The translations under genes and the position numbers were made by a program. The notes under the pieces are model-generated. The model was not told where the DNA came from. It did not search any database and saw only the letters and a program-made list of their open reading frames with translations. Below are positions 42,037 to 51,718 of a stretch of DNA of 64,000 nt, in pieces (within the stretch, counting starts at the first letter, position 1; each line of letters opens with the position of its first letter). The stretch is from Culturomica sp. (lineage in GTDB: Bacteria > Bacteroidota > Bacteroidia > Bacteroidales > Marinifilaceae): the NCBI GenBank assembly GCA_031271755.1, contig JAISVB010000047.1, positions 1 to 64,000 of the forward strand, given 5' to 3'.

Positions 42037-43548
42037 TCAGATTCCAAATTTACACGATCCGATGGTTTTTTCCACCAAGCTATTGAGATACATCTCTACA
42101 TTCGTATAGGTTGCGTCCAGCGTATACAACGCCGAATCGTCCTTGTCCGGGTTCAGGCGGTGCTTTTTTTCCCACTGATCCGGCATGCCGTCCCGGTCCC
42201 GGTCTGCGGGGATCTGGTCGCTTTTCAGTTCCGGCCATCCGCCCACATCCTCCTGACTGTCGATCAGGCCGTTTTCACTCCCGCGGGAGCCTTTGTACGT
42301 GAAACTCCCCTTCCGTACCTCTTCGGTGATCCGGCGATCGACGGCATCCCGGACTTGCGAAGCTCCGGCGTACTGCAACACGGCCTTGTATGCCTCTTCC
42401 GGCGAATCCGTCTTTTCCGGCTGTGCAACGGCGAACGGTTTATCAGAGCGGATGGTTCGATACCCCTCCCAGAATTCCGACGTATCTTTGGGGTGGATCC
42501 CCTGCCAATTGTCCCGGTTTACCGCTTCCACCGACGGAAGAAGCGCAGCCGGCAGGTGGGGGGAACTCCCGTCGAAAAAATTGCCGGAAACATAAAATTT
42601 GCCCCAGACACCCCGTTGGTTTCTCAGACTCCCGTCGTCGAAATTGGGCTGGAAGATCCGGTTGACGATGTTCTTGCGGAGAGCGGTAGAGGGGCCGGGT
42701 TTGTAGTAATTGTTGACAAAGTTGTAGCTGCCTCCTTCGCCGGCATATCCGCCGTTGACAGGCCCCCAATTGTAGAACACATTGTTCCGGATATCCACCT
42801 GTTCCGCTTCCGGTTTTCCGGTATACCGGCTTCCGCACAGGCGGGGCGTCCGGCTGCTGTGGTGAGCAAAGAGGTTGTGGTGGAACGAGGCATTGCTCCC
42901 TCCCCAGATGCCTCCGTAGCCATGTTCTCCTTTCTGGTGTCCGGAATTCCGCAGGCTTTCGCTGATGATGCACCACTGCAGGGTGAAGTTGGTGTTGTCG
43001 TAGAAAGAGGCGCATTCGTCCACACTCCAGCTCAGGGAACAATGGTCCACGATCAGGTTCGTACAGCGCGATCCTCCCATTGCATCGTCGTCGGAACCGC
43101 TCCGGTCGCCCAACCGGCAACGGATATAGCGCACGATGACATTGTCGGCTTTCACTTTCAGTTCGTAATTCCGAAGGCCGATACCGGCTCCGGGGGCGCT
43201 CTGCCCGGCAATGGTTACGTTTCCGTTGTTGACCGGCAACTCTTCCGTCAGGTCGATCCAGCCCGCTACCGCAAAGACAATGATCCGCGCTCCTTTTTGC
43301 CGCAGCGCCCACCGCAGCGTTCCCGGGGAACCGTCGTCCTGCAGGCTCGTTACGGTCAGAACTTTCCCGCCCCGTCCGCCGGTGGTGTATTTCCCTCCGC
43401 CTTCCGCGCCGGGAAAGGCAGGTACAGTAGCTATTGCCGTATCTATTAATTCAGCAGGTGTTTGAGGCTCTCCGGTCTCCGGGGAAGTTGGAGTTTGCGA
43501 ACAGCAGGCAAGGAGCAGCAAAATCAAACCGATGCATTTTATAATCAT
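42037..43548 (-). CDS. Pectate lyase, family PL1 (lipoprotein)
   Basis: 503 aa. The lipoprotein signal ends LLLACCS. The beta-helix lyase starts AFPGAEGGGKYTTGGRGGKV, as in many Bacteroidota pectate lyases. Calcium/catalytic regions: SDDDAMGGSRCTNLIVDHCS, LSWSVDECASFYD, and FHHNLFAHHSSRTPRLCG, whose Arg is the Brønsted base in PelC-type enzymes. C-terminal DRDRDGMPDQWEKKHRLNPD is a calcium-binding, TSP3-like tail. It cuts demethylated homogalacturonan by beta-elimination and leaves unsaturated ends, the substrate of the GH105 enzyme in this locus. The lipid anchor suggests the periplasm or outer surface. Confidence 0.92.
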   Translation of the reverse strand: MIIKCIGLILLLLACCSQTPTSPETGEPQTPAELIDTAIATVPAFPGAEGGGKYTTGGRGGKVLTVTSLQDDGSPGTLRWALRQKGARIIVFAVAGWIDLTEELPVNNGNVTIAGQSAPGAGIGLRNYELKVKADNVIVRYIRCRLGDRSGSDDDAMGGSRCTNLIVDHCSLSWSVDECASFYDNTNFTLQWCIISESLRNSGHQKGEHGYGGIWGGSNASFHHNLFAHHSSRTPRLCGSRYTGKPEAEQVDIRNNVFYNWGPVNGGYAGEGGSYNFVNNYYKPGPSTALRKNIVNRIFQPNFDDGSLRNQRGVWGKFYVSGNFFDGSSPHLPAALLPSVEAVNRDNWQGIHPKDTSEFWEGYRTIRSDKPFAVAQPEKTDSPEEAYKAVLQYAGASQVRDAVDRRITEEVRKGSFTYKGSRGSENGLIDSQEDVGGWPELKSDQIPADRDRDGMPDQWEKKHRLNPDKDDSALYTLDATYTNVEMYLNSLVEKTIGSCKFGI

Positions 43549-43629
43549 AAATTCTCTGATTTTGGAATGGCTTGGTAAAAACGAAGTTGCGGAATTTTCC
43601 GCAACTTCGTGTAAAGATCGGGTTAAAAT

Positions 43630-45195
43630 TTATTCCAACCACCGCGGGTCACCGACCTTATCGGACTTGATGTAGTCGTTGGTAACAGTAAAATCGTATC
43701 CGGGAGCGTTTACAAATCCGGGATCCGCTTCTGTTGCTTTGATAGCGTCGGCTGTCGTGTAAAATCCCCCCAACAGATTGTAACAACTCCAGATGTAGTT
43801 GTTGCTGTATGTCGGAGATTTATCGCTCATATTAGCCTCATTCCTGCAGAAATTCCCCATCGTTGTGCCCGGTTTAGCTTCCACGCCTGTCTGTACAAAC
43901 AGACAGTTTGTCACCGTAAACTCGGCTCCGGTGCCGTTGACCCGGAACAGCCCATGGTTGTTGGAGTTGTCAAAATTTGCAATTTTATAGAATGTACACC
44001 TGTTAAAGACTGTAGTACAGGCTACCTGCATCCGCAGGAAGGTGCGGAAGCCATTAGCAAAGGTAGTGTTTTCCACTGTTAAGGAACGGAAGGTTCCGCC
44101 GCGGATATCAATCCCGTCTCCACCATCGCCTGGAATGTCGCGGATGATACAATTGAAAAACAGGACATCTCCGATAGTAGTAGCATTGTTGTTATAGATC
44201 AACTGCCGTACATAATTCCGGATTTCACATCCGTTGACCGTCAGGTTGTTTATGGTACTGCCGGATGCCGTCACAAATACTTCGTTTGTCGTTCCCCCTC
44301 CGTCTAACACAAGGTTGTTCAATTCCAATTTTGCAACGGTGGCGGCGCCCAATTCAAAGCTACCGGTAAGTACCGGTTTGGCGTTTGCTCCGGTAAAGGT
44401 ACGGGTTCCCCGGTTCTTGTCCCCATTTTTTAACACAACCGTGTAGACAGTTGGCAGATAGGAGATTTTCACGGATTTTTTCACAGAGAACTTACCCAAA
44501 GTGTACGTGGCATCCGGAGCAATGACAAATTCGGCGCCTTCTGCAGCGGCATTCAACAAGGCAACAATGTCGTCACCCGGATTTATAAGAGTGGCGTTCC
44601 CAAAGTCCGTAGAAGTTGTCAATCCGGTGATCGTCGCTTCTCCGGTGGCTTTTTCGTTTTCGGTCAGTACGTGATTGATGTTACCGGGCATCAGGGTAAT
44701 GTTTGTTACCGGCAATCCGGGTTGCCAATGGAGTGTCACTGTTGTCGCCGTCAAATCGGATGGGAGAATAGCATTGAGAGATTGCTCCACATCGGTTTCA
44801 AAAAAGACCGTGTTCCATTTCGAGTTGTTCGTATTTGCAGAGAACGCTTGCACCCGGGCGGTATATTGTGTTTCACCGTCTAACATAATATCGGCCAACG
44901 GCAACTCTTCCGGCAGGATACCGCTCCGGCTCCAGGCGGGTGCCCCTGTCGGCTCCTCCCCAAAACCCAAACTGTCGGCGTAAATCTCCAACGTGTACGA
45001 TTCGGCGCCTAACGGTTCTGCCCAACTCAGACGGGCGTAGTTGCGGTTGATGACGCGGGCTTCCAGGTTGGTCGGCGCCATCAGGCGACCGAATTCCAAC
45101 TCCTCTACAACCGGATCGATGTTGTCGGAGCAGGCGGAAAAGCCTGCAATCATGGATCCGATCAGTATTGCTATATAAATCAGTCGTTTCTTCAT
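43630..45195 (-). CDS. Surface lipoprotein with fibronectin type III and DUF4957/DUF5123 beta-helix domains
   Basis: 521 aa. The lipoprotein signal ends AGFSACS. Two fibronectin type III-like domains follow (about 35-130, with LEARVINRNYARLSWAEP; about 140-200, LTATTVTLHWQPG). The rest is a parallel beta-helix with repeated strands such as LELNNLVLDGG, NLTVNGCEIRNYV and VLFFNCIIRDIPGDGG (DUF4957), ending in the DUF5123 part with PGFVNAPGYDFTVTN. Such proteins sit directly after SusD in pectin loci and are thought to be surface glycan-binding proteins (SusE/F-like). No catalytic residues of pectate lyases are visible. Binding of galacturonan is inferred from context. Confidence 0.87.
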   Translation of the reverse strand: MKKRLIYIAILIGSMIAGFSACSDNIDPVVEELEFGRLMAPTNLEARVINRNYARLSWAEPLGAESYTLEIYADSLGFGEEPTGAPAWSRSGILPEELPLADIMLDGETQYTARVQAFSANTNNSKWNTVFFETDVEQSLNAILPSDLTATTVTLHWQPGLPVTNITLMPGNINHVLTENEKATGEATITGLTTSTDFGNATLINPGDDIVALLNAAAEGAEFVIAPDATYTLGKFSVKKSVKISYLPTVYTVVLKNGDKNRGTRTFTGANAKPVLTGSFELGAATVAKLELNNLVLDGGGTTNEVFVTASGSTINNLTVNGCEIRNYVRQLIYNNNATTIGDVLFFNCIIRDIPGDGGDGIDIRGGTFRSLTVENTTFANGFRTFLRMQVACTTVFNRCTFYKIANFDNSNNHGLFRVNGTGAEFTVTNCLFVQTGVEAKPGTTMGNFCRNEANMSDKSPTYSNNYIWSCYNLLGGFYTTADAIKATEADPGFVNAPGYDFTVTNDYIKSDKVGDPRWLE

Positions 45196-45219
45196 CGTAT
45201 CTGTTTTTTCAAAGAGAAA

Positions 45220-47055
45220 TTAATATTTGTAATCGTTTTTCAACTGTCCGTTGCTGTTGCTGATAAATACCTCCCAGATCGGCCAGAATTGTTTGGTGTC
45301 GGGGTCATTGAAGAAAAGCGAGTTGATCTTGTCCTGTGTCAGGTCATTGAACCACTTGCTCTCTACAGAGTATCCTGCTCCGGGATCTCCCGTTTCTCCG
45401 GGATTCAATCCGTAGAGTTTCAGAGTGGTATTGGGGTAGGTGCCTGAGTATACGTTGTTTTGGGCAACAGAGGGTTCCGAAAGGCTGTAGTAGACGTCCC
45501 CGCTCAGATAAGCATACCTGCCGGTGCGACCTGCTAATTCAAGCATCTTATCCTTGGCATCTTCCATCTTGGTTCTCAGCAGGCCCCAGCGGATCAACAG
45601 TTCTTTACGAAGCATTTCGCCGCAAAATTCAAACGCGTATTCGTCTATAATAGCTTTATCCATTTGCTGGTAGTTGGTAATGGCTGCTAAATAATCGGTT
45701 ACTTTAGCAGGGTGGTCTTCCGGCCGGAAAGCCCGTTCCCGGATCATTTGCAGGTATGGTTTGGCGGCGGAAAAGTCTTCCAGTACATTTTTAACCTCTG
45801 CCATCATTAATGGGATTTCGGCGTAGCGCATGTACTGTTTGTTGACACCGTCGTCGTTGGCTGCGGTCACATACCGGTTCATCCATTCAAACCGTATTTT
45901 CCCGAAGCACCATTGGTCGAAGCCGCGCAATTCCTGTTCGGCCGGGGTACCTTCTGACATCTTTCCCCTGTTCCATTGGTATGGGATACAAGTCACATCC
46001 CGGCGGGTGTCGGCCGGATCAAAGTCAAAATAGACCGTCGGCAGCGGACCGACGGATCCTCCCTGCATCATGGTGGTGAATTGATTGGCTTCCCCTTGTT
46101 GTCTGACGGCAAAATGGTAAGCCATCCGTCCCCGGCCGGGCGAAAACGGGATCTCCCAAAGCGACTCCCCGCCGGCTACGATGTTCTCCTCACACACTTT
46201 CCGGAATACGGTTTCAAAATTGTCTTCCAATCTGCCGGAGATACCTTCGTTGGTGAGAATGTCGTTCAATTCCTGTTCGGCAAGCATGTACATGTCGATC
46301 AGGTTAAGTTGCGCATCGTCGCTACGGCGAACTTCTCCGTCGGGGCGCTGGCTAAATCCGGCAGCGTTCAGGCAGAGGCGGGCGCGCAATCCCTTCACAA
46401 AGGTGCGGTTTATACGTTCTACCGTACCGGTCCAGGGGCCTCCCGGCCAATCAACCAGTTCTGCGGCTTCTCCGAGATCGGCGATGATCTGTTTGTAGAT
46501 CACGTCCCGGTCGGATTTCGGCAGATACATCGTCGCCGAATTGATAGGCTCAAAACGGGCCGGTACATCTCCCCACGCCTTCACTAAGTCGGCATAGAGA
46601 ACGGCTCTCAGGGTCAGTACCTCTCCGAGGATATGTCCCAGTTCGGTACCCGGCTCCGGATTCCCGTAAGCGCGCAATCCCTGAATGGCTAAGTTGGCCC
46701 GTTCAATTCCCTGGTACATCATCGCCCAGGCGTTGTTGTCGGTATTCATCTCCGAATTGGTGGCAGTGGCGCTGTAACCGGCTAATTGCTCCCGTCTGTC
46801 GGAGCCTGTTCCGTGCGTATTGTACCACTCGATGTCCGTATTAAAACCGTACCACAGGAGAAAACGCCCCCGGTACGAATTGGTTTCACCGAAGGTGTTC
46901 AAGATCCCTGTTACTGTGCTCCAGGCCAGATCCGGGCTGGAGAAAACCACCGACGGATCCAATGACGATTGGGCCGGGGTATCCAAATAATCCTCGCAGG
47001 AAGTGATTCCCCATCCGGCGACGATCAGGCAAAATATATAGATCAATTTTTTCAT
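45220..47055 (-). CDS. susD: SusD/RagB-family outer membrane lipoprotein
   Basis: 611 aa. The lipoprotein signal ends GWGITSCEDYLD, typical of SusD proteins. TPR-like helices: AMMYQGIERANLAIQGL, LGHILGEVLTLRAVLYADLV, RTFVKGLRARLCLNAAG, and the SusD C-terminal FEFCGEMLRKELLIRWGLL and NPDTKQFWPIW-like block (DPDTKQFWPIWEVFISNS). It forms the lid on the SusC barrel and captures the glycan at the cell surface. The pair with SusC, 24 bp apart, sits in a pectin locus, so pectin oligosaccharides are the expected ligand. Confidence 0.94.
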   Translation of the reverse strand: MKKLIYIFCLIVAGWGITSCEDYLDTPAQSSLDPSVVFSSPDLAWSTVTGILNTFGETNSYRGRFLLWYGFNTDIEWYNTHGTGSDRREQLAGYSATATNSEMNTDNNAWAMMYQGIERANLAIQGLRAYGNPEPGTELGHILGEVLTLRAVLYADLVKAWGDVPARFEPINSATMYLPKSDRDVIYKQIIADLGEAAELVDWPGGPWTGTVERINRTFVKGLRARLCLNAAGFSQRPDGEVRRSDDAQLNLIDMYMLAEQELNDILTNEGISGRLEDNFETVFRKVCEENIVAGGESLWEIPFSPGRGRMAYHFAVRQQGEANQFTTMMQGGSVGPLPTVYFDFDPADTRRDVTCIPYQWNRGKMSEGTPAEQELRGFDQWCFGKIRFEWMNRYVTAANDDGVNKQYMRYAEIPLMMAEVKNVLEDFSAAKPYLQMIRERAFRPEDHPAKVTDYLAAITNYQQMDKAIIDEYAFEFCGEMLRKELLIRWGLLRTKMEDAKDKMLELAGRTGRYAYLSGDVYYSLSEPSVAQNNVYSGTYPNTTLKLYGLNPGETGDPGAGYSVESKWFNDLTQDKINSLFFNDPDTKQFWPIWEVFISNSNGQLKNDYKY

Positions 47056-47079
47056 ATCAGTACTATTAGAGGGTTACAA

Positions 47080-50000
47080 TCAGAAATTCACGTTCAAACC
47101 GAACAGGAGCTGGCGACTCTTGGGATAAGCGGAGTAATCCACACCCGGTGTCAGCGGGGTTTTGCGCCGGGTGGATACTTCCGGGTCAAACCCTTCGTAG
47201 TTGGTCAGGCAGAAGACGTTGTAGCCGGTCATGTAGAAACGTACCCGTTCGATGCGTATCTTCTGTGTCCACTCTCTGGGCAGGGTATATCCCAGTGTCA
47301 GCGTCCCCAAGCGCAGAAAGGAACCGTCTTCTACCGCCCAGTCGGTAAATACGAACGACCGGGTGTAGGGCGACCACATGGTGGTGTTTGCATTCATCGC
47401 CTGCAGTTCGACCGGATCGTTGCTGATGGTACCGTCGGGGCGGAGGTTGGTCCACCGTTTTCCGTCGGCCATGTCGGTGATCAGGTTGCGGTACTGGTAT
47501 TTACTGGAAGAGGTGTACTCGATCTTGTTGGCGTTGTAGATGTCGTTCCCGTAGCTCCAGTTGAAGACAGCCGACAGGTCGAACCCATAAGCGCGGCCGT
47601 TGATGGTCAACCCGCCGGTGTGGATCGGATTGGCATTTCCGACAATTACCCGATCATCGCCGGTGATGTTGCTGTCCCCGGTCTGGTCGATCAGCTTCAT
47701 GGCTCCCGGGCGCACTTCGTTGATGTAGGTGCTGGCTTTCGGCAGATCTGGACGATCCTTTAATATCCATTGGCTGCCGTCGTATCCTTCAAAATCGTCC
47801 ACTTCGTAGCGGCCTCCGTGGCGGATCCCGTACATTTCACCCACGGATCCCCCTTTACGTACCCTAAAATCGTCGCTGAACTCGGTGCTTCCCCAACCTG
47901 TCATGGCGGTGAAGTCGTCCATGATGCCGAGCGACTTGATTTTGTTTTTGTTGAAACCGATGTTGAAATTAAAACTCAACCCGTATTTCTCCTGCTCGAT
48001 GGCCGTATAATTCAAGGTAACCTCCAACCCCTTATTTTCAGTTTCTCCCATGTTCCGGAACTGGGTATTGTATCCGGTACCGGAAACGGGGAACTCCATC
48101 AACAGGTCTTTGGTGTTGTTGAGATACACTTCCACGGAACCGTTCAGGCGACTGCGGAAGAGGGCGAAATCCAACCCGATGTTGCGGGTGTAGGTAGTTT
48201 CCCATTTCAGGTCGGGATTGGCCATGGTTTTGGCAGGGCTCAACAGGGAGCCGGAGTTGTTGACCCACTCTGTCGTACCGGGATCGTAACTCTGTAACAA
48301 TTGACCGGAAGGGATGTTGTTGTTCCCGGCGGTACCGTAACTGGCGCGGAGTTTCAGATCGTCCAGCCAGTTTTCGGCGCCTGCCATAAAGTTCTCGGCA
48401 GAGATACGCCAGGCCAAAGCGACCGATGGGAAGTAGCCCCAGCGGTTGCCGTCGGCAAATTTACTGGAACCGTCCGCCCGGAAGGTTACCGAGGCGATGT
48501 ATTTGTCCAAATAGCTGTAGTTGGCGCGTCCGAAGAAAGAGAGCAGATTGTCGTCCGGATGCAGGTAGTTTTCCACGGTGGCTTTAATCCCCTGTGGCGT
48601 CAGGCGTATACTTTCCCGGAAAGTGAACTGTTCCGGAAAGCCCTGTATAACATCTGTGTGGGTAGCAGAGGTGGTGCGGATCATCTCATGTCCCAGCAAC
48701 AGGTTCAGGTTATGCGTTTCGTTTTTGAACAACTCCTTGAAGTCGTAGGAGAGGGTGTTGGTGTTGCGGAACGACTTCCGGAACCGCTGTTCCATGTTGA
48801 GCGCCGGTTTGCCTTTGGCTTCCTCGGCTACGCTGTTCTGAACGTAGTAGGTAGTGGTGCCGTAGAAACGGTTGTCTTCACGGTCGTTGCGATCCAGACC
48901 CACTTCGCTCCGGAGACGGAGGTTGTCGACGATCTCCCAACCGAAGGCGGCTCCAAGGTTGAAAATTCTCCGTTTCTGAGCCCGGTCGTTGTCGGCGATC
49001 GCTTTCAATGGGTTCACTAAATCTCCGAATTTGTCGTCATCGCTTGAAGAGGAGGTACCTCCGCCGCCCATCGGGATGGGAGAGAAGATCACGGAGTGTT
49101 TCATCCGGGAGTCAGCGCTGGACACTTCGTTTTGTTCGTTGGCGCCCCCGCCGTTGATCTTGGTTTCCGAATAGCGGGCCGACAGGTCGATGCTCACGCG
49201 CTGGTTCGGTTTGTGGTTCAGTTTAAAGCTGATGTTGTCCCGCCGGAAATCCGACCCCACCATGATCGCCTTGTCGTCCATGTAGCTGTAGTTGAAGGCG
49301 TAATTGGTTTTTTCGCCGCCGCCGTTCACGCTCAAGCTGTGGTTAAAGGTGTGTCCGGTGCGTCCGTATACCTGATCCTGCCAGTTGTTCCCTGTAACAT
49401 TGTTGTAAAGATCCATGTCCTCGTAGGTTCCGAAGTAATTTTCGTAGGAAGAGAGGTCGTTCCCATCCAGCAGACCGGTCAGTTCATACTGCCACTTCAC
49501 ATAGTCGGCAGGACTTAAAACATCCAATTTCCTGGCAATTTTCTTAAACCCGTAATAAGCGTTGTAGCTGACGGTGGTTTTACCCGCTTTCCCGCTTTTG
49601 GTGGTCACGATGACTACCCCGTTGGCGCCCCGCGCCCCGTAGATGGCGGTAGAGGAGGCGTCTTTCAGGATGTCGATGGATTCGATCTCGGTGGTGGCGA
49701 TATCGGAGATGCTCTCCACCGGGAAACCGTCCACAATAAAGAGCGGCGTGTTGTCGCCGGTGATGGAGCCGCCCCCGCGCACCCGGATCTTCATTTCGGC
49801 ATCCGGCGAACCTTCGGTGGTGGTGATCTGTACCCCCGCCATCTTACCGGCCATGGCTTCCACGGCGGAAGCGACCGGAATGGCTACCAAAGATTCGGAG
49901 CCTACGGAAACCACCGATCCGGTGATGTCTTTCCGCCGGATGGTTCCGTACCCGATGGCGACAGCCGCGTCCAATTGAAGGGCGTCTTCTTCCAGGATCA

Positions 50001-50277
50001 CCTCTAAGGAAGTCCTTCCCCGCAGTGAAATATCCAGGGTTTTCATGCCGACAAAGGAGAAGCGGAGCACTGCACTTGCGGCGTCGTTCACCAGAATGGT
50101 AAAGGTTCCGCTCATGTCCGTACTGGTTCCGGTAGTAGTTCCGACAACGGAAACAGACACGCCGGGCAAGGTCTCCCCGGCCTGGTCTTTTACGACTCCG
50201 CTTACCTGCTGGGCAAAAGCATTTCCTGCATAAAGCCCCATCAGTAGGAGAATCAAACGTAGCATCGTGTTTTTCAT
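47080..50277 (-). CDS. susC: SusC/RagA-family TonB-linked outer membrane transporter
   Basis: 1065 aa. Signal peptide (MLRLILLLMGLYAGNAFAQQ), then a carboxypeptidase-like regulatory domain (22-105, VSGVVKDQAGETLPGVSVSV), the plug with GYGTIRRKDITGSVVSVGSE and the SusC signature YGARGANGVVIVTTKSGKAG, and a 22-strand beta-barrel ending in the aromatic RQLLFGLNVNF. There is no N-terminal STN domain, so signalling through an anti-sigma factor is not expected. It imports glycan fragments with energy from TonB/ExbBD (not in window). A 7-bp inverted repeat lies in its upstream region. Confidence 0.96.
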   Translation of the reverse strand: MKNTMLRLILLLMGLYAGNAFAQQVSGVVKDQAGETLPGVSVSVVGTTTGTSTDMSGTFTILVNDAASAVLRFSFVGMKTLDISLRGRTSLEVILEEDALQLDAAVAIGYGTIRRKDITGSVVSVGSESLVAIPVASAVEAMAGKMAGVQITTTEGSPDAEMKIRVRGGGSITGDNTPLFIVDGFPVESISDIATTEIESIDILKDASSTAIYGARGANGVVIVTTKSGKAGKTTVSYNAYYGFKKIARKLDVLSPADYVKWQYELTGLLDGNDLSSYENYFGTYEDMDLYNNVTGNNWQDQVYGRTGHTFNHSLSVNGGGEKTNYAFNYSYMDDKAIMVGSDFRRDNISFKLNHKPNQRVSIDLSARYSETKINGGGANEQNEVSSADSRMKHSVIFSPIPMGGGGTSSSSDDDKFGDLVNPLKAIADNDRAQKRRIFNLGAAFGWEIVDNLRLRSEVGLDRNDREDNRFYGTTTYYVQNSVAEEAKGKPALNMEQRFRKSFRNTNTLSYDFKELFKNETHNLNLLLGHEMIRTTSATHTDVIQGFPEQFTFRESIRLTPQGIKATVENYLHPDDNLLSFFGRANYSYLDKYIASVTFRADGSSKFADGNRWGYFPSVALAWRISAENFMAGAENWLDDLKLRASYGTAGNNNIPSGQLLQSYDPGTTEWVNNSGSLLSPAKTMANPDLKWETTYTRNIGLDFALFRSRLNGSVEVYLNNTKDLLMEFPVSGTGYNTQFRNMGETENKGLEVTLNYTAIEQEKYGLSFNFNIGFNKNKIKSLGIMDDFTAMTGWGSTEFSDDFRVRKGGSVGEMYGIRHGGRYEVDDFEGYDGSQWILKDRPDLPKASTYINEVRPGAMKLIDQTGDSNITGDDRVIVGNANPIHTGGLTINGRAYGFDLSAVFNWSYGNDIYNANKIEYTSSSKYQYRNLITDMADGKRWTNLRPDGTISNDPVELQAMNANTTMWSPYTRSFVFTDWAVEDGSFLRLGTLTLGYTLPREWTQKIRIERVRFYMTGYNVFCLTNYEGFDPEVSTRRKTPLTPGVDYSAYPKSRQLLFGLNVNF

Positions 50278-50336
50278 CTTTTCTGAGTGTTAAGTTTAGG
50301 TTTTATCTGGTTTTGAAAAAAAATTTCTGTTTTTGA

Positions 50337-50357
50337 TACATGCTTCTCAGGCATGTA
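50337..50357. repeat. Inverted repeat in the GH105-susC gap
   Basis: Arms TACATGC and GCATGTA flank a 7-base spacer (TTCTCAG). It lies 60 bp upstream of the susC ATG and 59 bp past the GH105 stop. On the plus strand it is followed by a short T run (CTTTTTTAG), and on the minus strand, at a distance of about 14 bases, by eight T. It could be a weak terminator after GH105, an RNA hairpin in the susC leader, or part of the regulator's binding site. Confidence 0.4.
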
Positions 50358-50415
50358 CTTTTTTAGCCGATTTGTCAAAATAAACGTTAACAAAGGTTAT
50401 ACTGAAAAAAGAATA

Positions 50416-51621
50416 TCAGGGTTTAGATTTTTCCCCATTTATATCCATTTTTTCATATTCCAAGCTGGCTAAGATAAAAGGGCCGACTCCTTTGGGGTCG
50501 TTGTCGCGGATCTTTTCCCCGACGTAATATTCAAAACTTCCGTCCCGGTAAGGATTGCCACCCAGGCCGGCTACAGCGCAACAGCGCGTGAGCGAAACCG
50601 TGCCGTCCGCTTCCTGCCGGACGAATTGCCGGATTACTCCCTGATAGCTCTCTTCCGCTACCGTTAAATAAGGATCCGCCGGGAGATACCCCATCCGGAC
50701 GGCTTTCAGCAAAGCGTATACAAACATGGAAGAGGCGCTGGCTTCCAGATAATTGCCTGCTCTTTCGGGTTCGTCTAAGACCTGATACCACACCTTGGAG
50801 GCCGGTTCCCGCGTGTTTTTCACCCCTTCGGCCACCCGGACGAGCAGCTCGGTGATCTCTCCCCGCCGGGGGTGTTCTGCGGGAATAAAATCCAACACAT
50901 CCGTCAACGCCATGAAAAACCAGCCCACAGCGCGTCCCCATACGTGGGGGGAACAACCGGTCTCCGGGTCTGCCCACGCCTGTTCCCGGCTTTCGTCCCA
51001 GCCGTGAAAGTTTAAGCCGGTACGCGGATCGTATGTATGGCGGTATACTAAGGTAAACTGGTCGATCACATCGTTGAAGTCTTCCGGCCGATTCTGCTCC
51101 CCGGCGCACTGGGCGTAGAAAGGAGCGCCCATGTAAAGGCCGTCCAACCACATTTGCCAGGGATATATTTTTTTGTGCCAGAACCCTCCCTCGTGGGTGC
51201 GCGGGTGCGCGTCCAACTGGCTTCTCAAAAGCAATGCCGCCGCCTTGTACCGTTCCTCCCCGCTCCGGCGCCACATTTTCCAGAGGAATTTTCCCCCGTT
51301 CAGGCGGTCTAAGCTGTAGTCTTCCAATTTATATGTTAATATTGCACCGGTGGAATCCACAAATTGGCGGGCAAACTGTTCGGTGTAGTCGAAAAATTCC
51401 TGTTTCCCGTATGTTTCGGCCGTTGCCATCAGGGCTTGCGCCATTAATCCTTGTGTATAATCCCACTTGGGCTTCTTCAGAAAATCCACCTGCCACAGTT
51501 CCGGATTGCGTTTGATTTCGGATTCGGCCATCCGAACCGACCAGGGGATCTTTTCCTCCTGCGTACAGGAAAAAAAGAGTAAAACAAACAAGGACAATAA
51601 ATAATTTCTTTTGCGCTTCAT
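50416..51621 (-). CDS. Unsaturated rhamnogalacturonyl/galacturonyl hydrolase, family GH105
   Basis: 401 aa from ATG 51619-51621, giving a lipoprotein signal (LLSLFVLLFFSC). The (alpha/alpha)6 barrel has WDYTQGLMAQALMATAETYG, IYPWQMWLDGLYMGAPFYAQ with the catalytic Asp, HGWDESREQAWADPETGCSP, HVWGRAVGWFFMALTDVLDF, YLEASASSMFVYALLKAVRM, and CCAVAGLGGNPYRDGSFEYY. It removes the unsaturated uronate that lyases leave at the non-reducing end. An ATG 36 bp upstream is less likely because a TATATTTG promoter box at 51645-51652 would leave no room. First enzyme gene after the regulator. Confidence 0.93.
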   Translation of the reverse strand: MKRKRNYLLSLFVLLFFSCTQEEKIPWSVRMAESEIKRNPELWQVDFLKKPKWDYTQGLMAQALMATAETYGKQEFFDYTEQFARQFVDSTGAILTYKLEDYSLDRLNGGKFLWKMWRRSGEERYKAAALLLRSQLDAHPRTHEGGFWHKKIYPWQMWLDGLYMGAPFYAQCAGEQNRPEDFNDVIDQFTLVYRHTYDPRTGLNFHGWDESREQAWADPETGCSPHVWGRAVGWFFMALTDVLDFIPAEHPRRGEITELLVRVAEGVKNTREPASKVWYQVLDEPERAGNYLEASASSMFVYALLKAVRMGYLPADPYLTVAEESYQGVIRQFVRQEADGTVSLTRCCAVAGLGGNPYRDGSFEYYVGEKIRDNDPKGVGPFILASLEYEKMDINGEKSKP

Positions 51622-51644
51622 TTGCTTTGTTTTAGAATACAAAA

Positions 51645-51652
51645 CAAATATA
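51645..51652 (-). promoter_or_regulatory. -7 box for the GH105 gene
   Basis: The minus strand reads TATATTTG, 23 bp upstream of the chosen ATG. It is likely one of the promoters activated by the hybrid two-component regulator encoded just upstream. Confidence 0.5.
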
Positions 51653-51718
51653 CGCATACGTTTTCGAAAGGATAGGCGATAAAATTCCCAAAAAAAGGGA
51701 AATACGTATCAAAAAGTG

